Positions 1 to 13,081 of a stretch of DNA of 64,000 nucleotides are shown here, in pieces (the first letter of the stretch is position 1; each line of letters opens with the position of its first letter). Under the pieces are notes generated by a model. It made no database searches and was not told where the DNA came from. It was given only the letters and a program-made list of their open reading frames with translations. This DNA comes from Pseudisothecium myosuroides (Eukaryota; Streptophyta; Bryopsida; Hypnales; Lembophyllaceae), in assembly GCA_951799445.1 (NCBI GenBank), contig OX637296.1, positions 13,082,001-13,146,000 of the forward strand, written 5' to 3'. Made by a program: the position numbers and the translations under genes.

Positions 1-1663
1 ATTTAGAAGTTAGTTTCTTTTGGGATGTTCACTAAACTAGCAGAACCATGAAGACCATTGGAAACGTAAATATATAGTTCATAGGACCTGCAGAGAAGCA
101 ACCCCACATCGGAAGAAGAAGACATTAACGTATTAGGGAAAGCTGGAATTGTATACTTCGCTGCTTGAGTGGGAGAGACTAGCTGTTCTGAGGCACATAG
201 AAAAATGTTGAGAATGGTACTGTAGAAATTTTTCTACCCGTAATCAGTTTTTGGACGTGCTGGAAGGTTTCACTTCCAAATTTACATAGTCACGTTGCTA
301 GCTGCTCTCTTTGATACATTGCTTCCGTATGAACACGTTTGCTCATTCAAAATCTGATAAAAATCTGCACGCACAAGTGAACTGAAGTACGAACTTACTC
401 AAACACAAGCGAACACACTGACATTGCAGCTGAACCTCGAGTTCAGATCGAATCCCTCCATGATGAAACGCACACACAGAGAAGTCGGAAGTGGGCATTG
501 ATCAGAAGTCACGGGTGCAATTCTTGAGTTAAACCTGTTAGACACCACTAATCTTAAGCCGTTACCGAAGATAAGGTGCGTAGAGGATACCAAAACCGTT
601 ACCGTCCGTTCATCACCTGATCCCGTCTCCTTCAATGAAAACTATTACCAACAGCAACTCACCTATTCGTACACTTCGTTGAACTTGTCAGTGTGAGCAT
701 GACTAGGCAATATGTCTATATATGGCCACTGAAGTTTGAATGGAAACGGGATTGTCTTCTGTCTCCTCAATAGTGGTCTACTGTACAAACCTTCCTCTTT
801 GAAATTGCACAGTGACAACTTTGGTCTCAACAAATTAGGTTCTAGTAGCCAAAAATCTCACCACGTACACATATCTAGAAGGACTTGATGCGGTACATTT
901 GAAGACCATGCTACCTGTACCGGTTAACGGATTCACAGTCGGAGAAGTGAGGCTGCAAGGAAACATGGTCATTAAAGTTTACATAAGAAACCCTAAGGCT
1001 ACGAAGGAAAGCTGTCAAGGCGGCTGGTGTCACTTCGGATCGGAGACTTGAAACATTGAGCATTGGTTTGAAACATCAAGATGGCTACATTGAGATCAAA
1101 GACAGCCAAAAACACTATCACATCAGGAGGTGAGAATAGTTCCTAGCAATCAGAGAGAACAGTTTACCGGCATACGGATTTTCTGGAAGCTTCGGTGATG
1201 GCCAAGTCCGATTAGTGATGGGGAACTCCTTGCGGGAAGGCTCCACTCACTGAGGCTGAAGTAACACGCTTCAGTGGAAAAGAGTTGCCATGTTATATGG
1301 TACCTCGGTCTGTGCTGTTTTGGTCCCTTACCGAAAACTGTTACTGCGAAGATCAAGAAGCACGTACTTCGGGCGAAAGCTAAGGCGTTGGGTAGCCTCA
1401 GCAAAACTCCCAAGAGTATGCATAAGTGCAGGTTTGGATTTCTAGTCTAGAAATATCCAGTTTTCTACATTCTAAAAATTCGTTTCGGTACGATCCTCAG
1501 AGAATCTCGCACCACCACAAGGTAGTCTCAGTTTTTGTTGACGCTATTTCAAAGTAGGATTTTGTTGCGACTATCCAGGACTGAAGCAAATAGATATTGA
1601 TTTCTATGCATTGGTGAAAAAAACTCGCCGGAATTGTGGAGCACCACTTGTAAGGTCGATCCG
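1..1663. other. intergenic / 3' flank, no recognised gene
   Basis: This stretch lies downstream of the minus-strand multi-exon gene, whose stop codon is at 1664-1666. Its first part probably holds that gene's 3' UTR. Short open frames exist, for example 399-635 and 1150-1413 on the minus strand and a ~45-codon frame starting near 899 on the plus strand. None has a recognisable domain or clear splice partners, so I do not call them genes. Confidence 0.4.
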
Positions 1664-4600
1664 TTAGTCCATGTCTCTCTTCTCAGCCGAAGAAGTGCAA
1701 ATTGACATGGCGCTGCAACTGTCTACCTTTGCGGCGTTGTCGCTTTCATTATGACTAGACGGGGTGGAGGGTGCAGGTCCTGCGGTAGTTTGAGTCTTGC
1801 TACCGACAATATGAGGCTTTGTGACCTTGTGAGCAATGTTTCCGCTGTGAAAAGTGAATGGCAGAGGTATTGTGTACTGCCGCCTTGGAAGATCATATAC
1901 CTGTTGTCATGGTGGTACAGGGGTTAGTAGGCTTATCTCAACCATAAAAAAACTGAACTCCAGCTCTAATATATTTGGACTTTGTAAGGCATGTGTCTGA
2001 CTGATTGCGTACATGAGTAAAGAAAATTTTGCGCTCCCATTCTTCCTGGTCCTTTCTCATTTGTTTGGCCAGATCCTGAAGCTCCAGATGACGTCCCAAG
2101 CCTTTAATAACAACTGGGTCTTTCTCTTTGGGAGGTAAGGGGTGAACATTTGGTTTGAATGTGCACTCCTCTAATTCCCGCATCTCTTTCTGCATCCGGA
2201 GATGCTCAAAGCTCTTCGCTTTTTCCTGTCATAGTGATCCAAGCTCCCGACCTCAATTAATTTAAAACGGACGCATAGACAGAAACTATCACTGCTGTCT
2301 GACTACTACCCGGATCATACATCTGGTACAAAACCTAGAGGATCTGAGTATATAATAAGGGGAGTCATGGTAAATTCACCCTAATGTCCCAGATTTCCAT
2401 TTGGAAAAGAATAAAATCTTCAGGCATTTGTCGCAAAGAAAGCACAATGATTGCTACGTTATTCATCAAATGTTCAGGTCCAATTCAAAGGAGCTGTGAT
2501 ACTTGACGAACATGCAAAATTCAGCCTAGATTATGTTACCTGGCGAAAGTTCTTGCGATTTTTGAGAGCACCTTCAATCGAACTTGATGATTTACGAACA
2601 TTTACCTGACCTCACCAAGGCCAAGCTATTAGTGCGTGAGAGAAGATTGCACACTGGCTGAGGGCACTGGAACAAAGGTCAGCAAATCCATGTTGTATCC
2701 ACATTTCTGAGTGATATCATAAAAACTTAAGAGGTTAACTCGGCTGTAATTACAAGGTACTGCGAAAACAACTACTCACTTCTGGCTGAAACGTGCACGT
2801 TTGCACGAATTTTTGCTCTGCAGCTCGTTGGAGGGCATACTTGGTCCGCTTACCCTTCTCATTCTGCAAAACAAATCACTCTCCGCAATCAATTGACACT
2901 TTAGTTACATATCTACAGCATAAACTCAAGCAAGAAAATTATGAAAACGCCTTACCATATAAAGTTCCTGAAGATTTGTAGATGCAGAAATAATGCGAGA
3001 CATCCGGTCAATCTTTGGTCGGAATTTGAATTGCGAATAATAGTTTTCCTGCATTTGATTGCAACCAGAACATGACTCGGTTAATTAAAGTAATAATAAA
3101 CTGCTGAAATAAGGACAGTCGCACAGCTGAATAAAATCCTGCAATCCAGGTTCCGCTTTGTTCCTTTCATCAATGCCAAGTCCCACAGAGCATTTTCGCT
3201 CTAAGTTTTCTGGTGGTGGAGTCTGGAATAATATTGCAATGGGAAGACAAAGTGAGGAACTTACTGCAATTCTTTGACGAATGTGATAACGTCTTCGACT
3301 GTCTCGGTGAGAAAGCCTTTCTAGTCGCTCATCAAGAGTTTCCTCGTTACCATCCAGAACAGGAGAATAGTGCAGAATCATAGAAGAGTTCCCAATGTCG
3401 GGTCGGAAGGTGTGGCCGCTTGGTACTTCCATATCCTTCTGTCTCTGTAGTATACATATGATATTAACTTTACTTGAATGATGAATGCTGTGCTTGATAA
3501 GCTCTCCACCTCTTCAAGACAAAACACGCGAAATTTGCAAGCGTCTAAATCAAAAGTCACGCACCTTCCTTTCCTGCAGTTTTTGCAGAAATTGTTGCTG
3601 GCGCGTCAAAAAGCTGCATCCTTCAAGTTCAGATCTGGCCAGGATGTAATCGGTGTTGGGGTTTATTTCTGGAGTGAACGTGCACTCATCCTTCGGCTTG
3701 TACATTCTAGCCTGTCGCACAATCAGATTTAAGAGGTTAGAAATTAGGAAATACACATAACAACCATACTAAATTTCATGATTAGAAGTCATTTTCGCTA
3801 TCTTAAAGACGGCTTACGTTCACAGTTCCTTCAGTTGCAACCTTGTCTAATAGAATTCCATAAATTAGAATGATAATGTACCCAATAGTCTCCCTGTCTA
3901 GCAGCCTGTGACGAAGTGCCGCTGGTCAGACGATCTGACACTTCTATTGCTTCCAAGCCTTTCTGCAAATTTGTCAATCGGAGTCTTAAGTTGAAAATAT
4001 CTATGATGGAAGCATGACAAGCACCATACTTATCACAATGCGACTAAAGGAGTTACTGCAGAGTGTTCAGCAAACTAGGAACAGAGAGATTGTCTCAAAG
4101 AGCATGTCTCAAATAGCTCAGCAAAAATGCGTCACAAGATACACCGTCCATTGACTCTGGATACGTTTGAGAATTTAGGTCAGAAATCTAGATGATGTTC
4201 TGTGGTTCATCCCTGAAGTGTTTTTTTAGCATTAAAAAGATTAAATGAACTCGGCAATGCCAGCTGATGATGATCCACATGAACACGAAAAAGAGTAGAA
4301 TAACCGAATTTTTGTTTTTCACAAGGATATACCTTTCTAAAGAGACGCAGGGATTTCTGATTAATTGCGGGTTTGAAAGTGAGTCCTTTCTCTTTTGCTT
4401 CTTGGGCCCTTGCTTGAGCAATTCTCTCGTGCCTTTTCCTCTGTACCCAGTGTGAAAAATTAAATGAATAGTACAGAAAAATTCAGGACACTGAAAAATA
4501 CTAATCTACCCCACTGTTGGTGGATTGTTCCTATTTTACAACTCAATCCTGGCATCCGCGCAATTAGGACTGACATTGTCGTATGAAATAGATGTGCATA

Positions 4601-7600
4601 ATACCAAAAGCTCTTGAAGTCGATCTTGGATTGGTTGATATGCCTCCTTGCTTAGGCACACTGAGCTAGCATTGATGTTGGGCCAGAATGAACACTGCTC
4701 TAATTCCTCCTTTTCGATCATTTTTCGTGCCTACAGTTTCACTAGTCTCATTTATTACTTTCCCACAGGTGAACATTAACCGTGCAGCAAGAATGATCAA
4801 CAGCCAGGGATTGCACCCATGTCACTGAAATTATAGTGAACATAAAAAACAAATACAGAAGACCGTTTTAGAAGGCATACGTACTCGTTTCCGGAGATAA
4901 ATTCGCTGCTTCATCTCACCTATCCGATCAAAGATGGGCACAGATAGTGGTGAGCCAGCGTCTGGTCTCCTTCCCACAATTGGCTGTACATGACGATCAT
5001 TTGACTCAAACCAGCAAGGCCATACCTTATGATCAACAACAAAAGAGCACTCAGTTTCTTTATACTTGATAGGCGTGAGATCACCTCTTAATTATTACCT
5101 TGAACGAGCACTCAGACATCTGCTCTTCTTCCTTCAAAGCTCTGGTTTGTGCATATCGCTGGTACACTGCAGTTCGAGGTTTTGCAAGCCGCCTAAGTCT
5201 CGCCTTCGTAGCACAACCCACAGGCCATACACAATTGGGACAGGTAAGTATCACCTCAAATCAGAACACACTGTCCACAACAATTACTGATCAAAGGCAA
5301 GATTTTCTTTGAGCCTCGCAGCAGGAACCTACATCGATCAATGAGATTTATAATGCTGGATAACGAGGTATTATGACATACCATGGCAGCAACATGGGTT
5401 TTCGATTTTCCTTCTGTTGTGCACACTGCTTGTGTCCGAACTTGTGTCGTGCTTGGAAAGGTTCTAGGTTCTTCGTGGCACCCTTCCCACACACACATCC
5501 AGTCAAACTTTGAGAACTTCTAGACAAGAGACTTCTACCTGAACCTGGTAAAGCAAATTATTTGATAAAAAATCAGAAGGCAGAATCAGATCTTATTTTC
5601 CCTAGTTCAGTAACTTCTTCAGCTCCTTGATATGCATCAAACTAAGTAGAAAAAATCATCAACTTAGTTGAAGGCTTTGCTGGCGGTTACTATTAGGTCG
5701 GTCTATCGCTCCATTCGTCCTTCGTAGATTGGTTGTAATACCTCTCTGCAACCCCCACAAGAGAAATCCAGACAGGTGAGCATAGCAGAATAATTGCCAG
5801 CGCACGAGGTTGCAACCTAGTACCTTGAAATAGATACCGTACTAGAAATACATTCCTCTTAATCATACTTAGTAATATAGATCAAATTTGTGTTGGCGAA
5901 TTCATTTACGGCTTTCAATTTGGTAGGCGTTCCAGCAGAATTAAGATCTAGGAGCACTCGATCCAAGACTTTATCTGTCTTTAACCGTGCCTGTACGAAA
6001 TGTCTAACTGTCTTGTCTCGGGGTGGAGGATGAGGTTCATGAATAACATTTCCTGCGTACATTCCCCACGAAACAAATACTGAACGCTTGTTTACATGGT
6101 TGTAGGCAAGTCCCAAAGCAACACTCAGTAGTGAGTGACTTCACCACCACTAATATTAACATAACTCTAACTCAATCTGAACCGTTTCAGAGTAAGCATG
6201 AAACTGTAAGTGGTGACAAGCTAACTTCAAGTTCCGAAACGAGAACATTGATGTCATGCATGTCTACTAGTTCACGAAACTTTCTCTTTAATGAACAGGT
6301 CTCATGTCTTCTGGATTACAATATTACACATCTTTCAGCTTTTGCACCTTCATAATTGTGATCAGAAAGCGATAAGGGCTCGGCAGAAGGCCTGTCAAGC
6401 CACTCCCAAGCGTCTTCGCAATGTTGTGGCGCAGTCACCGTGAAACAGAGAGCCTCAAAAGATCGACATGAGCTATTGCTGATGTCCGAGTTCATGGAAA
6501 TCCCAGCTTCTCTTGTGTCCAATTCTTCTATGTCACTCTTCTCCTACACGTTCAATTGTCAAGAGTAGGTATTCAAGATTGATGTCCGTTCAGTGAATTT
6601 CAATAAAGTTGCCGAAGAATAGACGTAAAATTTGAGCCATCTGAAGAACTTGAAATTGCGCATCACGTTCTTGTGCTATTGAGTTAAAACTTACAGTTAA
6701 ACTATCTGTTGAGGTTCTTGAAGGCAGCGCTACATGTTGGGTCACATCGTCCACTTGCGACTGTCCTCCGCAAATTGTAAATGTTTTCTTCTCGTTCTTC
6801 TGATCCATACTGAATGATACTTCTGTTTCACTTAATGATTGCTTTTCACTTTCCTTACTGGGAGACGATACCTTCTCACCTATACCCTTTGTACAAAGCG
6901 AGTTTCGGATCATCAGCTGCTAATATGACGGAAATAAATCCACCCTTATTAGCAGCTTCTCTATTGCACAACGTGTTATATCATGAGCTGGAAGTTTCAC
7001 TCCTGTCATTGAAGCTGACGGTCTAAAAGATTTTGCAATTTGTAAATGAAAAAAGAAAATTTTGTTTATGCTCACCTTGGTTTCCTCAACGCTGTTGTCA
7101 TCATGGGTTCCACTCACCGATGTGCTAATCTCCGTAGCCTGGGTGATATCGACTGTCCAATCCTCTGACGCACTAGCTGTGCTTGAAGCTTCACTGCTAC
7201 GAGAGCACCGCCGCTTAATATGGATTTTCTTATGAAACATTCCTTCGTTTGCCCCTCTTACTTTGTCCTGCATAGGTAGGGGACTTCTAGGCGGATTGGC
7301 ATTCAAGAAGTTGGTTTGAGATTGTGGCGGTTTAGGAATTCCTGATGTTCGGTGCTGTGATTTTTCTGAGAGTTCTTCCGAAGAGAGTGAAATGTCGCAG
7401 CATGGAATCCCAAATTCATCTACCTGCATTACAATACAATTTTTTTGTTTTCTGAGCCCTTTTTTCCAAAGACTATCTTGCTGAAAAGCAAAAAATGTGG
7501 ACACAAACAATCCGAATACACAGGAGATTCTGCATAAGTCGTGGAAATTAGGTCATAGCCAGCTTCTGCAGACCGTAGAAGTGTTCAAATTCTGGTCCTT

Positions 7601-8260
7601 AATGCCGCTGAGAAGCCCCATATTCTTGGTCCACTCGGGTTCTAGTGCGTTCATCTTGTTCTCAAACGTCTGTGGCCCTGCATCTTTTTTGCTTGAATAT
7701 CTCCTGAACGCACCTGTGCATTCCATTTTCATTTTATTCAGCCCCACATTTTCAATAAAGTTACTGCAAGCTTGCGATGAACAAGCAAAAAATATATTAT
7801 AATTCCTTGTATCATACAACGAAAAACCCGTCCAAGAACAATAAAGAATGACATCTGAGCGAAAGTTAGACCTAGCTAAGCTCTCATTGAGAGTTATGAT
7901 TGTCAATTATAAGGACGGCCTGATTGCTCGCTTTCGTCAGCTCTTAGGTTAGTGAACAACAGACCAAGAGCAGAAACCCAGAAACTCTTCTGAGAAAAAT
8001 TAATTGTGTGCACATGTGAGACGAAAAAATCATGACATTCTCAACTCTTTAGTCACAAGATGACCCTCCTACGTTCTAAAGCAGACATCAGGTCATTTTA
8101 AGGAGGGATTAGAGTGCAAAAAACCATCGGCGAGTATGGGCTGCAAAGAAATCGGGACCATCGAGAGCAGAGCTTCACAACGACGAATACTCTCCTCAAT
8201 TCCAAGATCGAGTTCGCTCTTTCCATCCTTAGGGACAACCTCTTCTTTCTCGGCCACCAT
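1664..8260 (-). CDS. multi-exon gene, protein with ~8 repeated C-[ST]-F-x-P-x-[IV]-[ND] motifs; unknown function
   Basis: I do not recognise this protein by name. Reading the minus strand, these exons chain with GT/AG borders and consistent phase: 8125-8260 (ATG at 8260), 7574-7713, 7076-7423, 6695-6916, 6348-6543, 5910-6052, 5382-5519, 5099-5203, 4885-5025, 4605-4730, 4333-4440, 3882-3962, 3565-3711, 3265-3438, one ending at 3222 with unresolved 3' edge, 2956-3048, 2780-2863, 2540-2605, 2013-2225 and 1664-1900 (stop TAA). The product is about 970 residues. The first half is Ser-rich and low in complexity. The second half is charged, helix-prone sequence carrying the motif as ECSFK, QCSFWPNIN, LTFKPAIN, ECTFTPEIN, HTFRPDIG, FKFRPKID, TCTFQPEVN and ECTFKPNVH. 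From memory, similar CTFKPxIN repeats occur in hypothetical proteins of flagellated protists, so a basal-body or axonemal role is a guess. The first two exons use weak donors (GTTTTT, GTCTGC), and further small exons may lie in 5520-5909. Confidence 0.72.
8093..8260 (-). CDS. probable first coding exon (55-codon open frame)
   Basis: An open frame starts at ATG 8260 and reaches a TGA at 8093-8095. It is acidic and helix-like, with SELDLGIEESIRRCEALL near its middle, and looks coding. Splicing out after 8125 (phase 1) into an acceptor at 7713 keeps the frame and joins it to the downstream exons, so I treat it as the N-terminus of the repeat-motif protein. The donor would be the weak GTTTTT, so a stand-alone 55-residue product remains possible. 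Confidence 0.45.
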   Translation of the reverse strand: MVAEKEEVVPKDGKSELDLGIEESIRRCEALLSMVPISLQPILADGFLHSNPSLK

Positions 8261-10240
8261 AATGCTCCGCCCTCCAGCACGACAGCAATTGTCTACAATA
8301 TATCAAACTGGAAAATTCGATTAAAGGCACGGCTCTACAATACTAAGTTCTGTACCGAACTGAGGTCACTCCCGGTTTTCCTGCATCGAGGAATCACATG
8401 CCGATGTATCTGAAGGTTTTTAAATCATGGCTCGAGCTGAAGCAGTCTCCTAAGCTGACGGACGTCTGGCATCTACTCACCTTCAGGCACATTTCTCCGA
8501 CGCTTGTGTCGCCCATCAAAACTCTTCAAGCAACAGAAGTACTCGAACAAAATCCTCGTCACTGCAACGGAGCTGAGATATTCCACGCAGTAGGTCCGCA
8601 AGTCAGACTTGAAAGACGGTTACTCTCACTCTGCTCATAACGGTATCCCCCAAAATTTGGTAAATCCTCGAAGCACCGCCAAGCATATCTCCCAATTCTG
8701 AGACATTTTCCTTCCACAGTTTCCTCCGATGTGCCAAGAATGACAATCGACTCCCAAAATCCGGTGAGCTCAGTAACAGAGTAACAGCGCCCAGAACAAG
8801 GGATGAGTCTAGGGATTGGGTGCTGACATTGGCCATTAACGAGGTCCATTTGATATCCCCATTTTGTGAACGATGCACGCTTTTCATCAACAGCTCAGTT
8901 GAAGTTGCTCCAAGCATTCGGTGTCGAAATTCTGCGTCGTTTTGAGAAGCATTCCGTTTCACAACCCTATTCTTAAGCAACATCCCTTTGAGCTGTGCCA
9001 CAGACGCAAACCCGACGAAGGACTTCATCAAGCATTTCCCTACCCTAACCTACATGTCATTCTTCAAATTATCGTCAATCAAGCGGTCGAGAGCTTACAT
9101 GAAGATCGAAAGTCCTTGACAGTGGCACACGAATGGAGACGTGGTTGATTCCCAATTTCAGCCAAGTGCGTAGCTCGGGACAAAGCCAGCTACTTTCCTC
9201 TGCGAAGGCGGACACTCAGCATTTGCGATTCGCAACGAACATGATACCGCGGAAATGGCCTGGAATAACTTCACTTGTAAGTACACTCTCTGAAGCAAGA
9301 GGATCTACTACTTTCAACGTATCAGTACACTATTAACCAAAATGTAGTCACCGACGTAGCATACTCGAACAACATCTATCAGTAATCCACACGCATAGAT
9401 CATTTCAATGTAAACGAATTTGTTCAAGCATTCAAAAGGCTGGAATGAGATACTAACCTTTCGTACAAGATGTCTCGTCACCCTCGGACGTCGTGGCTTC
9501 AAGACCTAATTTCCATGTCCGACGGCATGCTCTGCGTCATACATCCTGCGGGCATCACAATGAATCGAGCATAACCCGCTTTCTGCTAACAGCGAGGTAT
9601 GTTTCACTACCAGAGGTTCCATAACCCGCTCTCTGCCAATTGCAGAAATTCGAATGTACTCCGATATGCAATCACTGAAAACGAGTTATCATTGAAGGAG
9701 TGATGAACTTGTTTTGAAACTCTCATGGTAATGGTTTACTCAGTGATGCATTATATCTCATAAAGATATTTGGATGTTAAAGTAGTTCTTCTAATTCCTG
9801 GTAATAGCAGAAATACCTCGGATACGACCACTTTGAAACAGATCGCTACTGCCAGTACAAGTCGAATCATTTCTTTCACTCTATGTACCCCCGCCTGTAT
9901 CCTCTGTTGCCAAAGATGAGCTGACCGATCAGTCCAATCCAGTGCACCAGAGCAGCACGAGGAAGAACACTTTGCAGCAGGCATGCATGAATCGTCAGAA
10001 TCCTAAAATCCGGGTGAAAAGTTGTGACGACAAAGTCAAAATCTCTGACAACTAAACACGGTTACCGAGTACCTCGCATCTATCATACTTCCCACCTCTT
10101 AAGGTCTGTAGACAACTTCGTGTTTTACAAACCTGACGAGCTGTGATTGAACTTGCCACGATTTACATCAGAACTTTTGGAACCGAGGTAAAGAAGCAAC
10201 AAGCATGCCAACACACCACTGCAACCAAGGATGTGAAGTT
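8261..10240. other. GC-richer 5' flank with open frames but no recognised gene
   Basis: This region probably contains the promoter and 5' leader of the minus-strand gene. Frames are open on both strands, the longest being minus 8603-9031 (142 codons) with plus-strand frames at 8398-8640 and 8921-9148. Overlapping frames in several phases suggest base composition rather than selection. A short imperfect duplication containing CATAACCCGC occurs near 9570 and 9622. I see no domain. Confidence 0.35.
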
Positions 10241-10248
10241 CCAAAAGG

Positions 10249-11095
10249 CAAATTATGACATGGAGCTATAGAGGCATGTGTCGGCATCAAACGTGCGTGT
10301 CTCAAGTTCGTAATCATAATTCTACCAACAGATCTGCAAGTAGGCTACCGACGTCAATCCCTAAAGAAATGCGCTTTGCAAAAGTTAATCAATCGAATTA
10401 GATTCCATACTAACCAGCATTATTCCTAAACACTCGCTCATGCGAGTCAAGCGACGCCTTCTTGAACTCTCCAACTGTGCATACCAAACATAAAAAAACG
10501 CCATAACCACCGAAAGAAACGAACATGTAAATGCGAAATTTCAAATTATCACATGGAGCTAGAGGCATCTGTCAGCATCACAGTGACGGTCTCAAGTCCT
10601 CTGTCCTCCAGAGTCATACTTCTATCAAGACATCTGTAGTTAGGCTACCAATGTGAATACCTCAAGAAAAACTCTCCGCAGAATTTCAGCAATCTGCTTA
10701 GACTAACCCGCATTATTCCTAATTGCGAGTCAAGCGACGCCTTCTTGAACTCTCCAGCTGTGCATACCAAACATAAAAACGCCATAGCCATCGAACGAAA
10801 TGAACATATCAATGCGAAATTTCAAATTATCACATGGAGCTAGAGGCATCTGTCAGCATCGACAGTGATGGTCTCTCAAGTCCTCTGTCCTCCAGAGTCA
10901 TACATCTATCAAGACATCTGTAGTTACAATAGGCTACCAATGTGAATACCTCAAGAAAAACTCTCCGCAAATTTCAGCAATCTGCTTAGAATAAACAGCA
11001 TTAGTCCTAAATGCGAGTCAAGCGAGTCCTTCTCGAGTTCTCAAGACGTACAAAGCTGTGAAAGTAAAAAATTCGAAACGCCATAGCCATATGAA
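10249..11095. repeat. tandem repeat, three units of ~285 bp
   Basis: Three head-to-tail units start near 10249, 10543 and 10824, each opening with AAATTATCACATGGAGCTAG or a close variant. Shared internal landmarks are a block beginning CATCTGTCAGCATC, then AGACATCTGTAGTTA, then GCGAGTCAAGCGA followed by CCTTCT. Units 2 and 3 are much closer to each other than to unit 1, and the end of unit 3 is degenerate. No open frame spans the array. Confidence 0.85.
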
Positions 11096-11766
11096 ACAAC
11101 ATTCATTGCCACTACTCTACAAGCAGATTCTGTAATCGTCGAAAATTCAACATGGATCTGAATGCTCTTACTCTCTGATCGCAAAACGAGCGCACTCCAA
11201 TCCACTGGATTTGCCGTTACTGTACTCCAACTCTTGTATTGCACATTCTTTTTTTCATGTAAAATATGTGATGGTTGCAACATATGTGAGGAGATTGCGC
11301 AAATGTTTTTGTGGATTTTGTAATGTGAACATCATTGGTGACTTGATGTGAATGTGACTTAGCAAAACTTTAGCAAAACTTTTTTTTAATTCACAATAAA
11401 TATGTTGCTTTCAAAATTCATATTCAAAAGTATGTATGGGTATGATATAATAAGAATTAGTCAAAATATATTAAAAATATACTATCCATCTACCGTATAT
11501 AAAATGGGTAGTAATTTCAAATAATTAAATAATTAATCTTCCTCTACCTTGAATGTAAATCAAAAAACATAAACATATACAAAGTGTTTGCTTGTGATCA
11601 ACTTTTGTTTGTTTGAAACGAAATAATGGCATGTATTTCCCTATATATAATCATTTTCTAAGACCATTTATTTTAAATTTTGGTATGAAATTTGAATTTG
11701 TAATCCTTTAGAATGAGCAGAAATCAATGTCCATTGAATTAAGAAAATTTGCTTCTCTATATTCAA
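11096..11766. other. AT-rich intergenic DNA
   Basis: Base composition drops sharply to AT-rich at about 11.3 kb. I see no gene, RNA gene or bounded repeat in this interval. Confidence 0.4.
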
Positions 11767-12237
11767 TATTCCCTCTGTCTCAAAATATATGATCCAAGGC
11801 TGCAAAAACTAGTTGTCTACTCAAATTAAGTTCAATGTTTTAATGGTTGATATAAAAGAAACTTTGGACACACTTGATGGTGTCATCCGAGCGCTAAACA
11901 TGGTTTGCGTCCTTCTTCCATGGTTTGATCACTTGCAAGTCTCAATCACCAAAGTTTATCGCAATTCGGGTCAAAAGTGTTGATCGTAGTTTAGATCACA
12001 AGAGCTTATCGCACTTCAATTTGTAGGAGTTGGTAGCATAGTAGAAGAAAATTTACAATTCTACTGCCTATTTTCAACATGGAACGCTTGACTTTCAGCT
12101 TCAAAACTTTTACACTTGTTGGGGTTGACTAGAAGCTACAACAACTACTCATTCCCATCCAAGTAGGAGCACCTTACGCGTTAATCCAGCCTTTAATTTC
12201 CGAGAAGCCACAAATTTATTTTGAGATAGAGGGAGTA
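11767..12237. mobile_element. Stowaway-like MITE, 471 bp including TA duplications
   Basis: The left end reads TA-TTCCCTCTGTCTCAAAAT and the right end reads ATTTTGAGATAGAGGGAG-TA. These are near-perfect inverted repeats flanked by TA, the hallmark of Stowaway (Tc1/mariner-type) miniature elements, whose termini resemble CTCCCTCCGT. The element has no coding capacity. It is longer than a typical Stowaway and may contain additional inserted sequence. Confidence 0.75.
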
Positions 12238-12853
12238 CTATTTTTTAATCGCATCTCTTTGCTACATGCCACCCTGATGGGAATTCGAATTCAAGGAAGA
12301 ACTTACTAGCATATAAATTCAGTGTTGACAGATGTGGAAGCCAGAAGATTAAATCATACAATCAGGGCTGGGGAGCTATCAGTATCATTTCATTGTAAGA
12401 CCGACCAGCATTGGTTTAGATGTGATGTTTGCAACTTTGCATGCACAAAATACACATTTGGATAATGCAGCAAAAACTTAGGCATAATATTGACATTGCC
12501 TGCTGATGTTCAAATCGTCTTCATTTGGTCCTTCTCCTCCTTCAATTGTACCAATTGAAGACTTGAGATAATGACCAATGCATCTGTAATCAGCTCAAGT
12601 CCCATCCATGACAAACAAGACCACTCAGTCTTTCAGAGTTGTAAGCAACCTGCTTCAGATTGATAGGACCAGCTTTATGACGTGTATCAACAAGCTTGTA
12701 CACGCACCCAAGTATTTGGCTACGGAGAATGCACGCGCATTTCATGAGTGTGTGTCGGATATACCAGTAGAGAAAGAGGTTCCTTGACACATTCCAAATG
12801 ACGAGTGATTTTAAGAAATGTTGGAAACAATTGCTTTTTGTGTTGTTTCACTC
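12238..12853. other. intergenic DNA
   Basis: No gene recognised. The minus frame at 12590-12790 has no domain and no splice context. Confidence 0.35.
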
Positions 12854-13081
12854 TTAAACCTTAAATGTCAAAGTGGACGTTTTGTGGCCGATGAATGACA
12901 AGAGAATCTCTTGGGTAAGACAAAATTGCAACTATTCATCCTCCAAATTTGTGGAGAAAGGGAAGATCATCTACATTAGATGGACTTCCAATGAGTGCTT
13001 TTGCATTATTTTAATCCAACAATTCACACGGTGACAAAACAGATGATTTCCACGGTTATGAGCCTGTCATTTAAGGGTTAA
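12854..13081. mobile_element. TTAA-flanked MITE, small group, 228 bp
   Basis: The element begins TTAA-ACCTTAAATG and ends CATTTAAGGG-TTAA. Its interior, including the block CTTCCAATGAGTGCTTTTGC, is shared with the element at 62330-62562. No reading frame of note is present. It belongs to the non-autonomous family that recurs across the window with TTAA at both ends. Confidence 0.75.

Noticed and set aside
8603..9031. 142-codon minus-strand open frame upstream of the repeat-motif gene
   Set aside because: Starts cleanly and is long for the region, but overlapping frames of similar quality exist on the other strand, no domain is recognisable, and higher GC content explains frame length.
10249..11095. 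Possible CRISPR-like array
   Set aside because: Unit length is ~285 bp with no short repeat/spacer alternation, and the host is a eukaryote.
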